From: Liolophura sinensis
Lineage: Eukaryota > Mollusca > Polyplacophora > Chitonida > Chitonidae
DNA length: 64,000 nucleotides
Assembly: GCF_032854445.1 (NCBI RefSeq)
Contig: NC_088297.1
Coordinates: 20,721,127 to 20,785,126 of the forward strand
Reading direction: 5' to 3'
Shown here: piece after piece, positions 55,902 to 64,000 of the stretch
Layout: each line of letters opens with the position of its first letter
Numbering within the stretch: the stretch's first letter is position 1
The notes under the pieces: generated by a model
Told to the model about the DNA's origin: nothing
The model's database searches: none
Seen by the model: only the letters and a program-made list of their open reading frames with translations
Position numbers and translations under genes: made by a program

Positions 55902-55916
55902 GCAGGGCAAAGTGAA
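55902..55916. repeat. LINE target-site duplication, right copy
   Basis: Fifteen-base partner of 54973-54987, abutting the truncated 5' end of the LINE fragment. Confidence 0.8.
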
Positions 55917-58900
55917 ACTCCTACACAACTGTCATGCAGTATGAATGTGTTGTATGTATGTATGCTTAGGGTTTTATGTCAAACTGAATATGCTGAGATT
56001 TTTACAGCTTATTTGGAGCACTTCCTTGTAGCAATTTTGCTCTTCCCAGCACGGAATTCTTGTACATAGAAAGTGCATGTATATATATATGTGCTGACTG
56101 AAGAGGCAAAAACATTAAATATTTCCGTGCTGTTTGTCAGAATGCAAGCACTGACGACAAGCCACATGTTCACATACAATTTAATGATCTGGCCTTCGAA
56201 TTTAAGGTGTGCTATTACACACCCACATCTTCGAAAGCTGGAAACAAAATGCAGGTGCAGGTGGTGTTATAATCAGGCACTGCTCAAAATCAAAAATGAA
56301 ACCCTAAATGATACCCCTGCCTTACACTAGAGGTGCACTGCTGGATCACAGCTGAGGCAAGACCCAACATTTTTAATACACTAGTGTACACAAATGTTCC
56401 TTTTGTATTCATAAAAAGTATATTAAACGTGTGTCAGCCTGGGTCAAAATGTTCCGTCCTGAGGGATGATCTGGACAAAAACTGAAGGGATGATTATGGC
56501 TCAACTCCACCTCGGCAGACAAAGTCATCCAACATCCTTTAAAGGTGTGAATAGTACTAGATTCATTCCATCTATATTAGCACGAATATTTGCATAATAT
56601 GAATATATATAGTCATCTTTGTGATGACAAGACACCTTAGCTCAATCTGTGATCATAGTTTCTATTTTGAGCTCTTAAAAACAGGTGAAATACCAACCAT
56701 TCTGCCGTGTAGCCTGGACATGTTTTAAACCGTGTTCAGATGTTAGTATATGTTTTGGGTTTTTTTTTCTGTGATTAAATGAATAATTCATTTGCCTACA
56801 AACAAACTAATATATTTTGCTTTAATAACCAGGTGAAAAAAGCACATGATCACAAAAGGCAGTCACATAAACAGGTAGTAGTTTTGCTCAATTATGTTCA
56901 ACTTTTGTAGTGTTTGAACTTCCAACAACCCTCCTGCTGCAATGAATCTCTGAACAAAAGAACACATGCACTGAGGTCTTATTTTCAGAAGTCATCTTCA
57001 GGTAAAAAGAAAGCAAATGTCAAGGTTCAAAAGTACAGAAAAAGAGTCACTTAAGTATGTCAATATTTTAATGCCTCATTGACAATGTCCAGCAGCCCAA
57101 ATCCTGGAATTCTGGGGGGGCTGATTGGGCGGTCACTCAGCCAATCAGACATGCCCTTAGTGTTTCAAGGCCATGCTTTCGTGTAGTGACAGATGTTGAC
57201 ATACCCTAATTAAAACAGTAGTATTTTGCTAAGTGCTCTAGTGAGGCGTCAAACTAGGGAAGCTGTAGTCACGTGTTCTAAGCTCATGACAGTTTGCCAG
57301 CCTCCCCGTGGCTGTGGTTGACGGGCGTGTTACAATTTGACGTAGAGTGTAAAGATCACTGTTGGGACTCTGCCTCAACCCACACTTGACAACCCCACCA
57401 TGCATGCAGTCAGCGACGTCAGAAAGGATGCACGATTTTACACTTTATGCAAATTTTGGCATGATACCTACAGCATGCACGTAATGAGCAACTTAAAAAG
57501 AGGAGACCAATGCACCAGCATGGACACGTACCATAGACAGTCAGAGAAATACCATGACCTGTGTGCAAATTCTGAACACACCAACATCGTGAGCTCACAA
57601 TCAAAACTTGAAGCCCGACTAAGTACCTTATTAGACCAGTAATTTGACAGAAATATGTTTAATCCAATGTTTGGACAACACCCCTCAGAGGAGAAATAAT
57701 TTCAATACCTAGTTCTGACTACTGATGGGACACTATCAATTATTATTGAGGGCTACAGAAAGTACACCTGAAACTGGGGAAACAAAATCCCACATGTAGA
57801 TAGTGCAGATTAGGGTATGAAAGTAAAAGATTGAAAAGTAGGAAGCAAATTCGGTGGCAGAAAGGAATATTAAATCATAAATAAATCCACAGCAAAAAAA
57901 AAAACACTATAGCCAAAAAACACTGGTGGAGAATGTATGAACACCTGTACAATAGGCTTTATCTCAATCTAACACATCACACCAAAGCAATCTCTTCAAT
58001 ATAACCTTCATCTCACATTATCTGCTTATTTATCTTTCACCTGATGACTTTAGTGCAGTGTGGCAATCGTATTCAAATTAATTCCGATTAAGAAATATGA
58101 AACGCTAGAACTGCTGCTACATAATCGGAAAACATTTGCCTGACCGAGAAAAAACAAGACAATGGCACTGCTGCGCTGACAGGGTTTCCCTTGTTTTACG
58201 ATCAAACACTTTTTCCGTCTCTTATTGCGTTAAAATAAGAAGGTGCGGCCAGCTATCCTCGCAATTCGCTCAAAACAAGGACGAGGGTAAAGTGACATTT
58301 GATGGTGAAAATCTACTGTTTTGATGTTCAATTGAATGAAAAGTGAAAGACGCAAAGAAAACGTGTCAGTACTGTCACAAGAAATCAGCGCACAATAGTA
58401 GACTGAAACTCCCAATTCGTTCCGTATTTTCGGTACTGGGTAAAATTAACGTGGTTCTTCGATTGCAACCAATAATTTTCTGTACTTACATTGCACGGCT
58501 ACATAATTCTTTAAACTCAACAGCTTGTGATGTAACCGAGTCACCATTTGACAGTACTGTATTCTGCCATTTTGGTTTGTTTGAAATTGACGTCACACCC
58601 ATCTATTTTTACCTCAGAACGCCAAAGAATGGCGCACTTTGGCAGGCTGACAGCTTGGTGCGAAATACCCAGTCTACACCCCGTGTATCCCAATCGTACA
58701 TTACTTGTATTATTAGAGGCAGACTGATTTTATCATTCATGCAGTAAGCTACAATAGGCGAAAGGGTAAAATGAGTAGAAAGGCATAGCTATAACCTAAT
58801 GCAACGCGCGGCCAATAGCCCACATGTTGGCTGTCCGGACCAGAACGTTTGAACTAGGCCTGTAGCGTTTTAATTTTATAGGCCCACCTGGCCTACCGGT

Positions 58901-60742
58901 ATGTCGTCGTGTAAAGCAAAACACACACAAAAAAACAGCTTAATTTATTCCATTTACAAATGATGATCTACTCACATGCATCGAAACGTGCTATGTTAAC
59001 TATAACAACAGCCCTGTCCGACTGGGCTGCTGGTCTCCAATCACGTTGACCAGATTGGCGTTTTAAGGTTACCGTAATTCTAGCAAAACCAAGGTTACGA
59101 TATTTAACGAGAGAGATAGACTTTTAAATTAATGTTCTACTGCCCCCATCAATGTGAAAAAAAATTATCTTGGTGTATGTCGAATATACTGGATACATGT
59201 ACGTTTCTCTAAATGCACAAAGCGATTCGTAAAATGTTATCTTTTTATCTGTTTTATTCTATGATAAAGCCATTTGCTTTCCACCGTTAGAAATACCCTG
59301 GATGGTAGCACTCTTGTTATAATAAAATGCATGCTCCACCATAGTTTAATTAAGTAGCAGTACCGGTATGCAAGATAATACTGCAAATTCAGATCGTGAA
59401 AAACTTTTTGTAAATATAATCTTGGTGTGCAACGTACATGTAACAAATCTGGCGACAATATATATTAGTGTATTTATTCGCTAACTAGCTCCCCCCCCCC
59501 CACCCACCACAACCCACCAGTGCCGCTGAGAGGACTGTCACAATGACAAGTTATATTGGACCAAGACTTTATAAGAAAATTTTAGGTATAATTTTTGTGC
59601 TGAGCTGTTATTTACTTATTATTTTTTGGGACAGATCAAGTTCGAACTTCGGACCATTCCGTTCATTTTTAATAAGAGTATGGTCGTCATTGTCCTGTTT
59701 TTGGATTTTGACATTTTTTCGGACTTCGTCATCTTGAATTCAAATTTGGAATAATTTTCGACAAAATTTTGCCCCTCTTGCATAGTTCTATTTTTGGATT
59801 TTAATAGTTTTTCAACTTTTGTTTTAAAAACACTTCATCGTATAGAACTGTTGATCTTTATGTTTTCACCAACAAGTTGAGTTGGAGTTTAAGGCTGTTT
59901 CGTGCAATTTCAACAAAATTATGAATTTTCGTTCTGTTATGGAGTTTGTTATATAGCCATTAAACAGTTACTAAACTGTTTAGACTTAAACAGTTATGGG
60001 AGTCACGTATTGCTTTGTATTACTTACGGAATACTTGTTATAACTATTTTATCTCGGGTAATTGGCGATAAAACCTTGCTTCTGTGTTAAACGTCATAAA
60101 CGTATGATTTCCAAATGTCTCCTGACTTGGAGTGTACAATCGAATGTTTTGTCTGGGTTTTCCCTTCGATCATCAGCTCATTCAAGTCGCTATACTCAGA
60201 ATTTCCTTGGATCTAATAGCCATAGAATGAAGTAAAGCCCTCTTTGAACACGGGTAACTAACAAAAGTAAAATTTTCTGTATTGACAAAGAATAGCTGAA
60301 ATTATTGCCTTTCACAAAATATCAGACTCGTATCCTACATGCAGTATTTATAGTGTGTAAATGATTCTTATGTTTGAAAAATTACGTAAACTTTAGCAGC
60401 TTTACACCCGCTTTTCAATGGTAGGCTAACCCTTGTACAGGAGAGGCTGGTATTTTGTGAAAGGTAATTACTTGGGAATCCTGAATACTAGCATATCCGA
60501 CTGAATTTGCGGTGATTAATTTTTTTTTTTTTTGGCCAAAAACCTCCGGTATAGTCTCTTCACTTAAGGAGCGCCAATTAAGGTGCGAAAATCCTACATC
60601 TCAGGGATATCGCGAAGGAAACAAGGTTGACCGGAGCGAAGTATCGTTCTTAGCCACGCGCCGGGTAGACCAGCTCATATAAGCAGGATTCGAACACCTG
60701 TTCGAATTGGTCAAGGATTTGAGATTTACAGCGATCAAGACA
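55917..60742. other. upstream flank without recognised gene
   Basis: No gene recognised. The 58130-59130 part is richer in G+C and CpG and has an open frame of 134 codons (58343-58747) with no family resemblance; it could be a promoter region or unique sequence. The rest is AT-rich and appears unique within the window. Confidence 0.45.
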
Positions 60743-61032
60743 CTGATTTATTTATTTATTTATTTATTTATTTATTTGATTGGTGTTTTACGCCATACTC
60801 AAGAATATTCACTTATACGACGGTGGCCAGCATTATTGTGGGAGGAAACCGGACAGGGACCTAGGAAACTCACGACCATCTGCAAGGTCCTGGAAGACCT
60901 TCCCTCTTAGGGCCGGAGAGGAAGCCAGCCCGAGCAGGACTTGAACTCACAGCGACCGCATTCGTGGGAGGCTCCTGGGTCATTGAGCCGTGCTGGCGTG
61001 CTTAGTTTAACCACCTGAGCCGTCGAGGCCCC
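60743..61032 (-). mobile_element. SINE-A, near full-length copy
   Basis: A long TTTA tail, then gattggtgttttacgccata, ctcaagaatattcacttata, ggccagcattattgtgggag, gagaggaagccagcccgagc, aggacttgaactcacagcga, and a complete head complementary to ggggcctcgacggctcaggt. A separate plus-strand tail remnant (cttcttcagaatatggcgtt, AAATAAATAAAT) follows at about 61100-61160. Confidence 0.88.
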
Positions 61033-61881
61033 GCAGACCCGAGGAAAATTCACAAGAAACCGGAAAGTCACCGGGCGCCCACATGCATTAATCATCGTAT
61101 AAATGATATAGCTTCTTCAGAATATGGCGTTAAATAACAACCAAATAAATAAATAAAACAGCTTAGGCAGCTTTGGGTTGAAAGAAAAACAAAAACACAT
61201 CATCGGAGTCTACGTAGCTAATTTATTCTTGTTTTAACAGGCCCATTTATTCATCTTGGATCTTCTTTTTGATTCCGAAAATCACAAATGGATTGAGATC
61301 GGGTAAAATTAGAAACAATACAATGCTTCATTTCCGGGTGATTTAACCACATTTTCCGGTGTAGTATAAAGAAAAGAGCTCATACATTGATTATCATTTT
61401 TATTATTTGTCTCATTATTATTATTATTGTCATTATTTTCATTGTTGTCATTAATCTGCGCTAGTTTTGAAATTAATGGAAAGAAGAAATTTTGTGAAGA
61501 ACCCGTAATAGTTCAAGGACAGATAACTCTGTACTGCAAATTACTAAAAGTAAGACAAACCTATTAGCTCCCCGAAATACAGTAGAAAAGCCTCACGATA
61601 TACACGGAAATCTTAAATAATAACAATTCACATAAATAAACAAATTAAAAAGTCAAAACATAATTTAAGGGTAAAAGTAAAGGAAGAAGAAAGTGCGAGG
61701 AAAAACTACACTAACATAAGAATACTATCATTTGAAAGCTAAAACAAAAAAAAACACGCTTATAGCATTAAGTCATTTTGATTTTTTTTCAGAAAAAAAA
61801 TCATCCACAGCAAAGTTTCATGCTGTTATAAAGCCACTTGTCTTTCCGACTCTAGCTTTTCTACTGCTCTAGGACAGGCGC

Positions 61882-61987
61882 CTACTGCCTGAGGCGTCCG
61901 AACAACGTGCGATAGAATTCATCCCTTTCCTGATCCCTCTTGTTCCAACTCCCTCGTTTTAACTCGGACGATGTCTGCTGCTCACAT
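61882..61987 (-). CDS. candidate terminal exon of an unidentified minus-strand gene
   Basis: An acceptor with a pyrimidine-rich lead (TTTTTCTGTAATGTGTTTACAG) is followed by one base plus 34 codons and TAG. The peptide reads CEQQTSSELKRGSWNKR then DQERDEFYRTLFGRLRQ. It is charged, has no repeat character, and has two dibasic KR sites as in secreted peptide precursors, though I do not recognise a family. A minus-strand AATAAA (61399-61404) lies about 480 nt downstream. No upstream exon was found before the window end, so this may be a chance open stretch. Confidence 0.3.
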
Positions 61988-62279
61988 CTGTAAACACATT
62001 ACAGAAAAACGACGTGAACATTAGTTGCAGAAAGCGTTGGATTGCTTTTTGATGGATTGTTAAATTGAGGTATTCGACTTAAATCTAGCTAGCGTCATCG
62101 ACTTATAAATTAATCTTGTGAACAGTGTTGAAGACTGTTCTTAAAGAGAGGGATCTTCCTTGAAACATGTTTAAGATCAATATGAAGGATATTTTACTGA
62201 AATTAGTCGCGCATCACGCGATCAGCGTAGTCACTGTCGATCAGCATAGTCACTGTCACGCTGTCGGTCATCATATGAC

Positions 62280-63282
62280 GCTGTCGGTGTCACGCTCTCA
62301 CCTTCAGGCATTCAGCATGCCCCATTCAGCATTGTGTATTCAGCATCCTTCATTGAGCATCCCTCACTCAGCATCCCCCATTCAGTATCCCCCGTTCAGC
62401 ATCCCCATTCAGCATCACCTTTCAGTATTACGCATTCAGCATCCTTCTTTCAACATAACGCATTCAGCATTACGCATTCAGCATCCCTCTTTCAACATTA
62501 CGCATTCAGCATTACGCATTCAGCATTCCTCACTCAGCATCCCCCATTCAGCATCTCCCATTCAATATCCCCCGTTCAGCATCCCCATTCAGCATCCCCC
62601 ATTCATCATCACCTTTCAGTATTACGCATTCAGCATCCTTCTTTCAACATAACGCATTCAGCATTACGCATTCAGCATCCCTCTTTCAACATTACGCATT
62701 CAGCATTACGCATTCAGCATTCCCCACTCAGCATTTCCCATTCAACATTACGTGTTCAGCATCCCCCGTTTAGCATTGCGCATGCAGCATCAAGCGCTAA
62801 ATACCACGCACTCTGTATCACGCTTTCAGTATAACCTCCATCAGCATCATCCTTTTTGCATTACCCTCAACATCACTCTCTCAGCAATCACGCATTACGC
62901 ACCACGCCCTCAGAATAACGCATTACGTATCACGCTCTTCGCATCATACGTACATCAAGTTGCACGTCACGCACTATGCTGAACACTTCGCCCTCAGTCA
63001 GCATCAGGCATTACACGTCACGCCCCCAGAACTATGCATTCAACACTGCATTCTCAGCATCGCACATTGCACTTCACACATTCAGCACTATGCATTCAGC
63101 ATCACATGTATTCATGCAGCATTACGAATTGCGAGTCACGCGCACAGTATAAGGCACTGCGCACTACAAAGCCAATATCAGGTAACGTTTATGTTCATCA
63201 GTATTTCGCTCTCAGAATCACGCAATACACACGCTCACGCTCTTACTCACCATCCGGCATGTACTGCGCACCATGCCCTTAG
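62280..63282. repeat. degenerate CATTCAGCAT / CATTACG array
   Basis: Short units of 11-14 bp (cattcagcattacg, cattcagcatcccc, ctttcaacattacg) are arranged in a higher-order block of about 240 bp: gcatcacctttcagtattac occurs near 62409 and again near 62609. Beyond 62800 the units blur into cacgcattacgc-type sequence. The ORFs rich in His-Ser-Ala are by-products. Confidence 0.85.
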
Positions 63283-63290
63283 CATCACGC

Positions 63291-63540
63291 ATTTATTTAT
63301 CTGATTGGTTTTACGCCGTACCAAAGAATATTTCACGGCGGCAGCATTGTGGTGGAAGGAAACCGGGCAGAGCACACGGGAAACCCACTACTATCCGCAG
63401 ATTGCTGACAGACATTCCCATGTACGGCCAGAGAGGAAGCCAGTATGAGATGAGCTTAAACCCAAGGCGACCGCATTGACGAGAAGCTCCTTGGTCACTT
63501 CGCCGCGCTGGCACGCTAACTGTACGACCACGGAGACCTC
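63291..63540 (-). mobile_element. SINE-A, near full-length copy inserted in the CATTCAGCAT array
   Basis: tttatttatctgattggttt, tacgccgtaccaaagaatat, gaaaccgggcagagcacacg, gagaggaagccagtatgag, then a head ending accacggagacctc. It is flanked by catcacgcat (left) and catgacgcat (right), a possible target-site duplication, although this sequence is also the array unit. Confidence 0.85.
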
Positions 63541-63896
63541 TCATGACGCATCCCCTCAGAGTCACACATTAAATTCTGCTTGCGCTCTAAAAATCACGAT
63601 TCAACGTCGCATTCCCATGTCTCCGCATATCGACAGCTCGACCACGCCCACACAAATGTATTACCTGAAATACTACGCAATGAACCAGGTCAAATTTGAA
63701 AAAAACAAAAACAAAAAAAAAACCTTATACCAATACCCACTGGCAAGATGGACATCCTGTGCTTTTCATTGCCTAGTCTGTGAATACTGGTATTATTTAT
63801 TTGTCGAAATATTTGTCAGAAACGGATGTAAACTGGTCACAGCATCATTAAACACTAACCCTTTAAAAGTCTCTCGTTAAATTTTAATTTGGAATG

Positions 63897-64000
63897 AGGG
63901 CCTCCGTTGTCGAGGGAGTTAGCACGCCATCATGGCGCAATAACCCAGAAGCTTCCCACCAATATGGTCGCAGTTCAAGTTCAGCTCATGTTGGCTTCCT
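63897..64000 (+). mobile_element. SINE-A head, cut by window end
   Basis: Starts gggcctccgttgtcgaggga, tagcacgccatcatggcgca, then tcagctcatgttggcttcct. The tRNA-derived 5' end is intact; the body and tail run off the window. Confidence 0.85.

Noticed and set aside
58343-58747. 134-codon ORF in a G+C-richer stretch as a protein gene
   Set aside because: No recognisable motif, family resemblance or splice structure; kept only as a note on the flank.
62167-62834. ORFs of about 160 codons with HSAxRIQHPSF-like repeats
   Set aside because: Produced by the degenerate CATTCAGCAT array; two frames are open over the same bases and no splice or start support was seen.

Overview
This is eukaryotic, AT-rich DNA dominated by introns and repeats. 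The coding pieces are short exons with GT-AG borders. The repeats (tRNA-headed SINEs, a LINE fragment, a MITE family and many minisatellites) suggest a marine invertebrate, probably a lophotrochozoan such as a mollusc or brachiopod. That assignment is an inference from repeat style and protein similarity; no species marker was seen.

One gene accounts for about 43 kb (2298-45527, minus strand). It is a PHTF1/PHTF2 orthologue, an ER multi-pass membrane protein whose family name, 'putative homeodomain transcription factor', is historical. I assembled 16 coding exons from the start Met (45527) to the stop (2298). Every splice junction keeps phase and aligns with the vertebrate proteins as I remember them. 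The one exception is the 1409-bp central exon 7, which is exactly one base too long. Either there is a +1 indel (an A6 run at 19138-19143 is the best candidate), an assembly error, or an unusual splice. With that base discounted, the CDS is 3150 nt (1049 aa), longer than the roughly 760-785 aa of human PHTF1/2 because of an expanded low-complexity central region.

Intron 1 is 14.2 kb and holds a ~2-kb minisatellite with a 36-bp unit and a possible alternative first exon. Other introns hold a 125-bp satellite (intron 4), a 44-bp minisatellite (intron 10), a CCAAT-rich tract (intron 14), and two local duplications that copied splice sites: an 87-bp triplication carrying the exon 13 donor, and a ~109-bp-spaced duplication carrying the exon 4 acceptor.

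Upstream of the gene (45.5-64 kb) I found a 28-bp array, a 44-bp array, a 5'-truncated RNase H-bearing non-LTR retrotransposon with a 15-bp target-site duplication, a degenerate CATTCAGCAT array, several SINEs, and one possible terminal exon of another minus-strand gene (61882-61987). The commonest SINE shares its 3' end with the LINE fragment, which suggests the LINE machinery mobilises it. Nothing prokaryotic, no rRNA, no CRISPR and no free-standing functional tRNA was seen.
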